Assembly: GCA_021234535.1 (NCBI GenBank)
Contig: SFZH01000008.1
Coordinates: 23,247,603 to 23,311,602 of the forward strand
Origin: Stichopus chloronotus
Lineage: Eukaryota > Echinodermata > Holothuroidea > Aspidochirotida > Stichopodidae
Direction of reading: 5' to 3'
DNA: 64,000 nt
Shown here piece after piece: positions 1-25,890 of the stretch. Each line of letters opens with the position of its first letter. Positions within the stretch are counted from its first letter, which is position 1. The translations under genes and the position numbers were made by a program. Under the pieces are notes generated by a model. It saw only the letters and a list, made by a program, of their open reading frames with translations, was not told the origin of the DNA and ran no database searches.

Positions 1-12978
<12,978 letters not shown>

Positions 12979-13457
12979 CCATATCGGAATTGATTGAAGA
13001 ATTGAAACTTTGAAGCCTTTCAGCTTTTACGGTAGGCAGGAATCGATTGAGTGTAGCATGGATGTACATCTGACTGAGGAACTGCAACCAATCAGTAAGA
13101 CATATGACATGAAGTACATACTGTACCATAAATTATTTGAGGTGTGCTACTTCCAGTTTTGTAATTTGGAACTGATTAACTTTGATGTTGAATTATATAT
13201 GAAGACACTAAAGAAATGGTTTGCTACATGTCACGCAGGACGTTTGCCCAGCAATGTCTCATAAACTACGACTTTTGGCATCACCCACAAATTCCAAAGA
13301 TGTGGATCTGTAAACATTACACCATGTACATTACCATCATCTCCTGTTATCAACCTTGCAGTGAAATTAATCTATCAGTAACAGTTACATATTCCATATA
13401 CCTTTGTCTATTTCATCCAATCTTTGAGAATAATTCATTGATGTTCTGTTAAACTAG

Positions 13458-13463
13458 AATAAA
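13458..13463 (+). terminator. Candidate SLC51A polyadenylation signal AATAAA
   Basis: Canonical hexamer 480 bases after the SLC51A stop, followed by a T/G-rich stretch. It is a reasonable 3' end for the transporter transcript, unproven without RNA data. Confidence 0.45.
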
Positions 13464-14443
13464 TCTGTCTCTCTGTTCCAAATGTAATCTGGTATCTGCA
13501 AAGTCAGTTACAGTTTCATGTTAGTTGTTAAGTCTCTCAATGTGACATTTTGGGAACATCCTGAAATCCTGATGTTACACTACTATACCTATTTATATTC
13601 ATAGATAATAAGACTAAAGTGGGCTATGTTTGTCACAAGGATAATTCAAGTTCAAATAAGTGGTAGATATTGTGAAAGTTCATGTTGTTACAGATAAGAC
13701 TACAAAACAGAACACATACATAATGGATATTTACTATAAAACAAGTCTTCTTCAAATAATACATACCCAGTCATAAAATGTAAAATAATGAAAAAAAAAA
13801 CAAAAAATCAAAAACAGAATAGTAGCTAAAAGTAAGAGAGAACAAATTTTGTGGGTGTACATCATTTGAAGAAAATTTTTAGCCAGTGTGAACAATTTTC
13901 ACATTGAATAAGAAAAGAAAGCATTACTTACTATTAAAGCTGATAAGAATCAGGAAATTGGCAACTCTACGATCCTTTGATGGACTAAATCCATCATAGT
14001 AACACACTTGCAAACCTTAAACACTTTCTTTTCACTTCCTGCACACTCTTTCTCCCCCCCCCCCCATTTTCCCCACACATACTGTATGCCCATGCTTGTT
14101 GTAGCATGCTCCTCATTCTCTTAGAGTAAGTACTGTACTATGTACTGTACTATGAATGAGTGCACAACAAATTTAAGAATACAACTAATATGTGTAGCAG
14201 TGCAACTGCTTACGAAAGGGTGTGAGTTATCTGTGTGTATATTTCACTACATGATAACGAATAACATGAAAACTTTGTCCAAAGTGACAAATCTCCCTCA
14301 ATGTTTACAGATTTTACAATTTTTTCCATTAATCATCTTGAATTACAGTAGTTCTTCATCTGCTCTCAATGATATCTTATGCTTGTATTTGTGAACATTA
14401 ACATCGTGGGGTTATGATGGTCATATCTGCAGGATGAGAGCTC

Positions 14444-14518
14444 AGATACATGTGAACTCTCTGATACATGTGAACTCTCTGATACATGTGAACTCTCTGA
14501 TACATGTGAACTCTCTGT
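14444..14518. repeat. 18-bp tandem repeat, four copies
   Basis: Unit CTGATACATGTGAACTCT repeated four times with almost no variation, which suggests recent expansion. Confidence 0.9.
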
Positions 14519-15313
14519 CTGGCACCAATAGTTCACATAGAGTTGATAAATAGTTACTACAGTACAATGATGTCACCATATCATAAAACTGACATTAGTG
14601 TGATTGATACAGTATCATTATCAGCCTGAGCGAGTCTTTTACTGCGCCCCTCTGCCTTTTCCCCACATATATCAATGCACTATACCTACCATGATAAGTT
14701 TCTCTTATTAAGCAGTCTCTCTGAGTGACTCATAAATCAATATGTTAGCTGATTAATGGGACTATTAGTTGAGCACAGCACTGTATAGCACACTCACTCT
14801 ATGAGCTCAAATACACTGTAGGCATTGTGTGACACACTACTGCACATAGTGAACAGTGAATAAAAATCACAACATGTTTCAAAACAAAACAATTGTTCAG
14901 ATTGACTTCCACCTTTGCAGTGTGATATATAACTAACTCTGGATGATATGTAACATTGACAGGAGTGCTATGACATTGGGAGGCTGTGCATGTATGGGTG
15001 ACCTGTACAGTGCAGTCTTTATTCAGTCATATCATAGTCTGTCTAAACTAGCTGAAAGAGATCAAAATTCAAATTCCTCACGACAGATAACTTTCCAGTT
15101 GGTTTGTATGTCATCTCAAGGTAACATACGGTGAGAGTCTACAAAGAGTCTCCCTGTGCATACAGTACGAGTGATCTAATAGTTGGCTGAAAGTTTGCTA
15201 AGAGAGCAATTATTCCACCAGATAATTCCAAGCATGTTATGCTTAATCAGGAAAGTCACATACAGAGGGATGGATAGACTCATAGAGGATCTGTCACAAA
15301 ACTGTTAGCAAAA

Positions 15314-15319
15314 TTTATT
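15314..15319 (-). terminator. Candidate DDX19 polyadenylation signal
   Basis: TTTATT on the plus strand reads AATAAA on the minus strand, about 155 bases beyond the DDX19 stop. A second candidate lies near 15018. Confidence 0.35.
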
Positions 15320-15474
15320 CCAAGATTCCATGCATGATAGATGACCAATCCCTACAAGTCACTCTGAGAGTAAATTGCCAGTTATCCGGTGAAGATAATT
15401 AGTCACACACAAGACTTTAAGATGAAACTCATCTGTCATCATCTTGCTGTACACTGTTCCTCAGATCTCTTAAA

Positions 15475-18400
15475 TTACACTATCTTCTCAATTTCGTCCG
15501 CATCGTCCGTCAGGAGGCGCTCAATCCTGCGACCTTGAAGAAAAGAGTAGAAAAGAACAGAAAGTGTAATACATTTAGTGACTTCACGAGATTCACCAAT
15601 ATCTAAGGGAGTAAGCCAGGCGTTGTTAATAAGATCTACTTCTTCCGGTTAATGGTACTTTAGATTTGGTAATCCAATCAAATCATTCCATGCAATTTTT
15701 GATGGATGTATGAATATTATTCCAGATGAGAGAGAGACAGAACTATCTCATCCTAACAGACTGTTTGACCTCATCTCTAAAGAACGCAACATTTCCTGGA
15801 TGGCGTCACATGACTGAAGCGTATCAAGCGTCTGACTCTGCCATCTTGAAAAGTCATTACCAGCTATGCCTCTCTGTGTAATGATTCAACATAAATAGAA
15901 ATACAACTTGATAAATAATCTTTCTTTATTTCTAAATATTAGCCAACATTATTCAGAGGAACATCTTGCTTTGGTTGTCTACTGCTTCAAGAAATCAAAT
16001 TAATCAATTCAGATGTGAATATGAATAACACTCTTGAATATCAATAATACTGTATGTCACCACTGGATGGGGGTTTGAATATCAACAATACTGTATGTCA
16101 CCACTGGATGGGGGTTGGAATATTAATAACACTGTGTGTCATCCATTGATGGGGTTTTGAATATTAACAATACTGTAGGCTATCTCACCACTGGATGGTG
16201 TTTTGAATATTAGCAATACCGCATGTCACCATTGGATGTTTTTTTAGGTATTGGCATTAATTGATTGTACTGTTACAGCATTGGGGTAAAAATCTAACAA
16301 AACTAAATAATATCTGAAGAGAAATTTTACATAGAGATACTGTAATCAGAGGAAACATACAGTAATACACAAGTATTTAAAAGGTAAGGCTGTATGATTT
16401 CCCTGGAATACAGGAAATAACAACATAATAAACTACTTTACCAATGGTGCAGAAGCTCAAACTGTATTGATAAATTTGTGAAAATTTTGAAGGGTACTAT
16501 TAACACATACTCTAACAGTGGTTATAACTGGTATCACTAGTTAAGTTTGATGCAGATTAGATATATTACGATTCAAAAATGTAGTCACAAATGTCAAATT
16601 AGCTGAAAAAAATACAAAATACCAGCCTATACTAAGGTTCTACCATTATCTTAATATGAAGTTGAATCAACAGTTCTGACTTTTATGAATAGTGGTAGAA
16701 TGTGGCGCTATTTCATGATATCTTATAACTAGGTTTCCTACCACCATTGTACAACTGGAGTAACACAGTGACTCCTGTTACAACCAACACAATAGCTGAC
16801 CAGCGATGTTAATCCTAAATGCAACCATTTCTGCCCGCATTCAAAACCATGAAATAGTCTATTCATTACGATCATTCATTTTCTATAAAACATACCCGCA
16901 AATAAACCACCAAATAGAAATTTAACTTCTCGTATTTATGGATGAAATTCTGAAAATCCTCAGACCAATAGGCCTTGATATCTAATTTTTGTGATGCACT
17001 TTGTCCAAAAATTTGCAATTTTCATTCAACAGTTCACTTCCAAATTGCTCACTAGAAACTCAGACAATCTTGTACAAAATACCTCGGGGCACCCCGCTCC
17101 CCCTTTCAATGTTGGCTATAGGATTACTGTTCACAGTGTGTATTCACTAGTATAGTGCAACACTGGAAAGGGGGAGTGGGGTTTCATGTTACCATCTCGA
17201 CTAAAATTTAGTATTAAAATTGCAACGTACGGCAAAGTGTCCCAACAATTTTGTCCAAGATTGTAGGATGCGATGAAGGCACATATTCTGACTGAGGTTC
17301 TTGATCACTATGACAAGCTAGGATAGCATGCAGTCACATATTCTGACTTATATTCTTGATCACTACTAGACACTAGGATAAGATGGTCAACTGAATGCAG
17401 TCACATCAGTCTGTAAAATATATGTTATCAATTGAACACTCACCGAAGTGTTGCTCAATCCTTTGAAGTTTCTTCATGGTTCGAGGACCGTCTATGAAGT
17501 TGATCGCTAATCCCGTCTTACCAAATCTACCAGTTCTTCCAATTCTGTGAAGGTATGTCTCAAAGTCGGGTTCTTGTTGCAAGTCAACAGGAAGATCAAA
17601 GTTCACAACCAAAGTGACTTGTTCAATGTCAATTCCTGCAAATAAAGATTATAAAGATTACTGTAGTTGATTCCTGTTTCACATTTGGTTTGGCTATCCT
17701 CTTAAAATGAAAGCTGTAATAATCTAAGATTCGGTGAAACAAGATGAAGGATGAAAACAAGTTTGTTGCAAGCATCCTCAACAGTTGACAAGCAAAAATA
17801 GAGACAAACTTGATCACTTGTTCTTCATGTGCATATAATATTCCACTTTTTACTGTAACAGAATGATGTAAGGATGTTCGTTACACATACATTCTGAAAT
17901 AGTAATTCTGAATACATACAAGCAGAATCAAGATAAATCTACAGCACTTTCATGATTATTAAACAGCAAGAATAATGTCAAACTGTCATACTGTCAAACT
18001 GTCAAACGGTCAGAATAATGTCTGACTGTCAGAATAATGTCAATTTATCATTATAATGTCAAACTGTCAAAACAGAGAAAGGAGAGTAGTCCCACCTCTT
18101 GCCATTAGATTTGTGGTGACAAGAAGCTTCTCTTTAGCTTCCTTAAATCTCATGAGGACACTGACTCTCTCATCAATAGTGAGATCACCAATTAGCAAAG
18201 CGACAGCGTGACCCTCTGATTTCATCTTCTCTGAGAGCCACCTGGCAGTTGCTTTAGTCTGAGAGAGACAAACGAAGAAAGAAAATAAACCGGAATGGAG
18301 ATTAACAAAAACTTGACATAGACTGAGACAGAGACTGCAGAGTCTGAGGATTCTACTTAGATGTGTTTGACTTGTTCAGCAGTCTTAGTAACTGATAGCT

Positions 18401-21400
18401 CTCCTGTTATAACAGCATGAAACAAAATGATGGACAAATGAAATCAAGAAGCAGACACATTACCAATCCTGTTATGACCATATAACGCCACTCCAGACAT
18501 ATTCTGTTATGACCATATAATGCCACCTCAGACATATCCTGTTATGACCATATAACGCCACACCAGACATATTCTGTTATGACCATATAACGCCACTCCA
18601 GACATATTCTGTTATGACCATATAATGCCACACCCCCCAGACGTATTCTGTTATGAACATATAATGCCACACCAGACGTATTCTGTTATGACCATATAAT
18701 GGCACACCAGACATATTCTGTTATGACCATATAATGCCACACCAGACATATTCTGTTATGACCATATAATGCCACACCCCCCAGACGTATTCTGTTATGA
18801 CCATATAATGCCACACCAGACGTATTCTGTTATGACCATATAATGGCACACCAGACATATTCTGTTATGACCATATAATGCCACACCAGACATATTCTGT
18901 TATGACCATATAATGCCACACCCCCCAGATGTATTCTGTTATGACCATATAATGCCACACCAGACGTATTCTGTTATGACCATATAATGCCACACCAGAC
19001 GTATTCTGTTATGACCATATAATGGCACACCAGGCATAATTACTACCATACCTCTATCACCATTTGTCAACACACCCCCTTGTACTCTCCAAACACATGA
19101 CTAACCTTTAGTGTAGACATGTGTACTGTCATTCTTGTCTCAGATACAAAAAACAGTAACAAGTTTCAAAACTGTTCAACTAAAATTACTTGCCCTATCA
19201 TATGTTTTTTAGCAACATTTGTTTCATGTGGTGGTATCATGTCAGGTCAGTCATATATCATTTCAATTTGCTTCTAATGAAGATCCCCTTTTGTGTGATT
19301 TTCTATTTTGCATCCTCAACACACTGTCAATGTTGTCACACTATTGGCTACATCATTCAGCCTTAATGGTGTGATATGATCTGCAACATATTGTCTGCAA
19401 TGTCATGGAAACCTTGACTTTAATTTTAGTGATATCACAGATTTGCCTACAGAAGTCATATTTTATACCCTTTACAAGGTAAAACCATATCTCTCTCTGT
19501 GGTAGAATACAGTATATTGCTTTTGTATAAGATAAATAATGAACATATTACATTTTGAACAGTATACCATACTACTAGTACTTCATTTTGGTCTTGTTAC
19601 TGTGCACTTGTACACTGTACAAGAGATTTGTTCACTCACTGAAGTCTACATCTTATGATTGACATAACAGGCAAATGCACCATGGAATTAAAAATGGCAA
19701 GGGTTGTACACAGAAGAAGATCAGTGCAAGTTTAAACTTCATGTGAAAGTGAGCATTCATGATGTTTATTCAAGTAAAGCTGATGCTTTGACTGTTTCCT
19801 TTCATACAGAATATAATTGACAATAAAAGCCCAATCTAAGAAACAAGATTTCATTGTCAGTCATCTGGACCAGATTTTGATGGATAATTGGCAACTAGAA
19901 TCCTCCATGGCTCAATTTTCAGTCAGTAATGCCTTATTCTGGTGAACAATTGCAAACTACAATCCTTTGTTGTTCCATTTTCTAGTCATTAAAGTCATCA
20001 AATGTTTTCTGACATAAACCGTGACCAGATGATCCTTCAACAGCGACTATAAACACACCCACATGATCTTCATTATTTCCTACCTGACAAAATATTATGG
20101 CTTGTCCGATGCTGAGGACACCGTAAATATTTGATAAGGCTTCAAACTTTTCGTCCTTAGTACTACAGAGTACATAGTACTGTTTGATATTATCAAGACT
20201 CTCCTCTTCTCGTTTTAATCTGATTGTTACAGGATCTGTGATGATCTTCATCGCAAACTTCATCACTTTTTCCTCATAGGTGGCGCTAAACAACATCATC
20301 TGACATGTTGGTAGCAACTTCCTGGAAAAAAAAGACAACATGTGAACAAAGACATTTAAAGGGAATTAGGGCATTTACATTGCTGTAACATGTCATACAA
20401 ACAAAACAGCTTTCAAAATTGTTAAACCATTTAGTCTCATCAATAAACATCTACAAATGCTTCATCTCTTCAAAACAGTATGCACAAGGTAAGTATTGGA
20501 AGATGCATTACTTGAATTTTTGAAAGTTTGGGTAAACAAATTAGACTTGGGCAACAAATAACTGAATTTCTATCTGTGCAAAACTTATTTCTTGAAAGGA
20601 TGGTCACTTTCCTTCCTTGCATTGCATAATCTATAATTTCTGTGTCCACAAATTTTGGTTTAAATAAAAAAAAAAATTTTTTTGTCTGTAATTTTTTTTT
20701 TTTTTTTCTGTAAAACATACCCCTATTTCCCTTTAAAAATGACATACTCAGATGACAGCAGCCTCATAGAATCTTGCAATAATTAAAACTTGGCAACATC
20801 TCACCTCAAATTGAACAAATTTCAAATTCATGATATTTAAGGCATCATTTAATACTGCTTACAAAACATATGTATGAAAACCAGATAAGGCAAGAAAGAC
20901 AAAGGACATTGTGATTCCTTGCCAATATTCATGAAAGGCACAGTACAACATGTACATACCGATTTTTGAAATTCAAAAACACCTTATCATTCTAGAGAAA
21001 GCATGCTTACACTAAGCTCTTTTGACCATTGTGTGTGCTGAGAAGTTCTATATGTTTTCACAATTTGACCTCTGGTGACCTCAAATGATATTTAACCTCC
21101 ACCAAAATCAATGGGAATCATCTACTCACTGTGACCAAGTCCACACACTAAGTATGAAATATGTCAAGAATTTGCTTCTTGAGATACCATGTTTACAAGG
21201 TTTTCACAGTTTGATCTCTGTTGACCTCTGACATTCTCACAAAACAATAGAGATCATCTACTTACTACGACCAACCCACACATTAAGTATGAAATTAGTC
21301 AAGATTACTCTTCTTGAGATACTGGTTTACAAGGTTTTCACATCTTGACCCCTGGTGACCTCAAATGACCTTTGACCTCTACTTCAGTCTATATTTACTT

Positions 21401-24400
21401 CTTTATTCTTATAGATTGGTCTTGATGTCCTTGAGTAGCTATCATGACATCTGCTTCGTCCAAGACAAACACCTTGATCTTCTTCATATCGATAACATTA
21501 AACTTGTGGCACCAATCCAACGTGGTTCCCGGTGTACCGATCACAATCTGTTCTGTCAAACATCGTCCTTTAATGATGTTCTCTGAGATAAATAGAAGAT
21601 GAAACAAACCATAAATTGCTCATTTTGATATTCACAAGTGGTAATACAACAAAGTGGATGAGTGCAAGCCTTGCAGTTGATGGTGACTGGTGTTTCTCTT
21701 GGATCAGATGTACTTTAATACAGTTTGTACTCATTGGCTGGATCACTGGAAGCCAAATGAATTTTTGGTGGCTAAAACAAAATGGAGAGATTTCATTTAT
21801 GAATTTCACAAATTGTGGATAAAGATAAAGATATCCCCTCTTCTGATCTGACCACATTGTAAATGACAACATGAAAAACATTTTAGCACAGTAAGAGATA
21901 CTCCACTACAAATGACAAATGCTGTGATACTAAGACATTCAATGGTGAAGAGACACTAGTTGAACAGACTCGGAGAAATTCATACTGTAGATCAAAGATG
22001 TACGGTTGCTACACACATGCAGTCACCTGGTTGCTATGCAATTAACTACGACACTTCACACAGTTCTATTTGAAAAGTGACCTTGAAAATGCTATGGTTG
22101 CTAAGCTTACGCAATTGCACGGTCAAATTTTCAAACGATGATATCTTCGCCCCTGTGCATTCGATCACGATAATATTTTCACAGCACATACTCTGTACAC
22201 TCCCCAACTCCCCTTCCAAATTTTGCAACCATACACGTTCATCCGGCAGAGATATCGATGATTTCAGCTTTTGACCACGCCTTCAAACAACCTTCAGTTA
22301 AACATGTCAGGGAACCGCATCACCACTCTGTCAATCTCCAAAGCTACTCCATGTCAATCATGAAACTTGTTTCCATACATGGTTATAATCTCCCCTTGTT
22401 CGAAAGACATTTTAGTGATATTTACATACTAAACAACTCCCATCACTTTCACTTGCCTTCACAGTTGGTTGCTCTATACAAACCACGCCAACTCTTGTTT
22501 CATCATATGATAATAACATGTAATAACGTCACACGATGTCGAAATCCGAACAAGTCCAAACTAGTTTACAGTACTGCATTGTGGGTAACATATGTCTTGC
22601 GTGTGGGCCTATGTGTCAGTAGTACGTATACAGTACGTATATGGAGTAGAAAAGAAACAGTGTAGCCCTAGCAACCAGAAAAAGATTTTAAACTTGTCAC
22701 GGAAGTGCATCACGGCACCTCTGTTATCATTTTTGTCATTTTCATGTAGAAAACTCAATTACCTTTGTGAATGTGAAGTATGATAACGTTCGAGATTTCC
22801 ATTGTGGATATTTTCGACATTTTCTTCGACGATCAAGAGGGAAAATTTTGCGAGTGTGTTGAGATGTGCAACTTTCGTTTGGATCAAATATTTGTGCGAT
22901 TTATCTAACTTGGAACGATTATATTGGGCCATACTCTTGGATCATGTGTTCCCAATGTTCTGAGTGAGTTTTAAGAGACAATTTGCTGTAAATTGTGAGA
23001 TTTGAATGATTTAAAATGTTGAATTTTTGCTCTTTCTTGGTGACCTCCAAGGACGATCCGCCATGTGCGTTGCAAAGGTTACGTAATCCAATAACCTTGA
23101 CGTTAGCAACAGTACGAAATGGGCATAGCAACCCGGTGACTGCATGCACATACTGTAGTCTACATTTAAAGGGGGAGGGGGCACTGATGCAGATAGGTGA
23201 TAGTTTTGCTTAGATGGAGATGATGTCTCAGAGGAAACAATGATGTAGACAAAAATATTAATCTAAGATGCTATTTGTTATGTATCATTCCAAACAAGAT
23301 AAAATCCATGGTTATTTATCATACAAATTTATACCAGTACAGTATGAAACATTAAACTAAATTTATACTCCAAAACTGCTCAGAGTTCAAATCAAATTTA
23401 TTTTATCACATTTATTCCTTTTTTGCATTTAATGTTAGATTAAAGCGTAAACAAGATAAGAGTACACTAAACAATATGGGGTCCATTAAAGTCACATTGA
23501 CTTAAATCTCTGTCATTTCTTAGAGTACCAAATGATGTACCAATCCATTCACAAAATGAAATGAGACCGCCATACCTGTCTGTCCCCTTATGGCATACCG
23601 AATGTGCAATCCATTTATAAATTGTCCCATATCTTGAGCAACTTTTCCAATCTGCAAAGCCAATTCATAAGTTGGTGCTAAACATAATGCCTGTAAGAAA
23701 AAAAAGAAGATATTTTCAATGTTTACTGGAATTATTGGCTTCTTAATATGCTACACACAAGGTAAATTATAACATTTGGTTAGTACTTCAAGTCTTATAT
23801 GGGTTGCAATGCTTGTATGGGTTTTCAGCATGTGGGTAATCTAATACTCTAATTCATTCCATGTAACATGACAAGGTACCCCTGTCACTCCCTAATTTAA
23901 TATCACTTGTCATGTCGCTCTTAGCCATTCAACATCACAGTGTACTGTAACATGTTACTCTTACTGATTTAACATCACCAGGTAACCCTGTCACTCCCTA
24001 ATGCCACATCACTTGCTAACCTGTCAGTCTCACCCATTTAACATCACTGGGTAAACTATTACTCTCCTGGGTGTTAAATATTTTAACTCCACAAGAGTTT
24101 ATAGATGTGTTACCAAAGGAAGGGCTTTGCTTGAACTTGCAAATGATAACCTCCAGATAATTAGCTTGAAACACCTCCATCAGTAATCTGAACATGACAA
24201 GTGGGGACTGATATTATCCAAACCAATTTAAAAACTCAGCAGTTGGAACATAATTGGATATAGCTTTAGTTTTGTTACAATGTAATGATATTTACTATAT
24301 TGATGTGCTGTGGAGTACTATTTATCAGGCACAGAAAGCGATGTTTTCTCATGCATTCAGCTAAATGGAAAGAGGGCTACCGCGCTCATTCACAAAATGG

Positions 24401-25810
24401 TCCTTATTGCATGCAGAGTGAGGAGACGGACGAAGAGATTGGTTAGGGCCAGATGAAGCAAGTCTCCATATGACCAGATGTAACCAATAATATACTACAG
24501 TACTGTATACACTGTATAGCAAGGTTAGAGTCAGTTATATGGTTTTTGATGTAACCAATAACATACTACAGTACTGTATACACGGTATAGCAAGGTTAGA
24601 GTCAGTTATATGGTTTTTGATGTAACCAATAACATACTACAGTACTGTATACACTGTATAGCAAGGTTAGAGTCAGTTATATGGTTTTTGATGTAACCAA
24701 TAACATACTACAGTACTGTATACACGGTATAGCAAGGTTAGAGTCAGTTATATGGTTTTTGATGTAACCAATAACATACTACAGTACTGTATACACTGTA
24801 TAGCAAGGTTAGAGTCAGTTATATGGTTTTTGATGTAACCAATAACATACTACAGTACTGTATACACGGTATAGCAAGGTTAGAGTCAGTTATATGGTTT
24901 TTGATGTAACCAATAACATACTACAGTACTGTATACACTGTATAGCAAGGTTAGAGTCAGTTATATGGTTTTGATGTAACCAATAATATACTACAGTAGT
25001 GTATACACGGTATAGCAAGGTTAGAGTCAGTTATATGGTTTTTGATGTAACCAATAACATACTACAGTACTGTATACACTGTATAGCAAGGTTAGAGTCA
25101 GTTATATGGTTTTTGATGCAACCAATAACATACTACAGTACTGTATACACTGTATACCAAGGTTGGAGTCAGTTATATGGTTTGTGACAAGTAATCAACT
25201 ATAAAGAGACCATCAAACATTTAACATATTTTTAACTGTTCAACAAAAAACAGATATAGTGTCTTTCTCCTAAATTAAGACCTCCTTCTTTTACTTAGAA
25301 AACAAGACTGAGATGTACTTACAGAATTCTTCATAAATATTGCTGTTACGAACTGAGTCATCAGAAATGATTACAAGAGAGAGAGAAAGGAATTTCTTAC
25401 CTGTGGATATTTTTCATTAGTGTCCACTCTACTCAACATCGTCAAGACAAAGGCAGCTGTCTTACCAGTCCCACTCTGTGATTGTGCAATCATGTTTTTG
25501 GGTCTGTATTTGGGACAAAGAAAAAATTAACTGACTTCTGCATCAGATAAGGAATCTCAACAAATATGAAATATTTACTTCATCCAGAGCACCATTTAAG
25601 GAGAACTGTTAAACATGTTCTTCCACGAACAATAACAGTTCATGTTAACATTATCCTTCTTCAAGGGATTTATGACTTGATATATGCATGCAAAGACAAA
25701 GGCTGTTGTCTTAAACAATGTAAGTGGAGAACCCTTTATTGTCACTAATATACAATACCGACCTGGGACAAAACAAAGAGTACTGTGGTGTTGTTTAATG
25801 ATGTTTTCGA

Positions 25811-25890
<80 letters not shown>

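Larger units (their letters stand above)
12979..15474. other. Intergenic region between convergent SLC51A and DDX19
   Basis: It follows the SLC51A stop and precedes the DDX19 stop on the other strand, so it should contain both 3' UTRs. Several short frames exist with no domains. A C-rich run sits near 14053, and an 18-bp tandem repeat lies at 14444-14518. Confidence 0.7.

Noticed and set aside
18466..19036. CRISPR-like regular direct repeats
   Set aside because: Units are contiguous with no unique spacers, in a eukaryotic intron; it is a minisatellite.
22258..22783. Overlapping open frames of 60-135 codons in DDX19 intron 6
   Set aside because: No domain, no splice support, low-information composition; likely chance.
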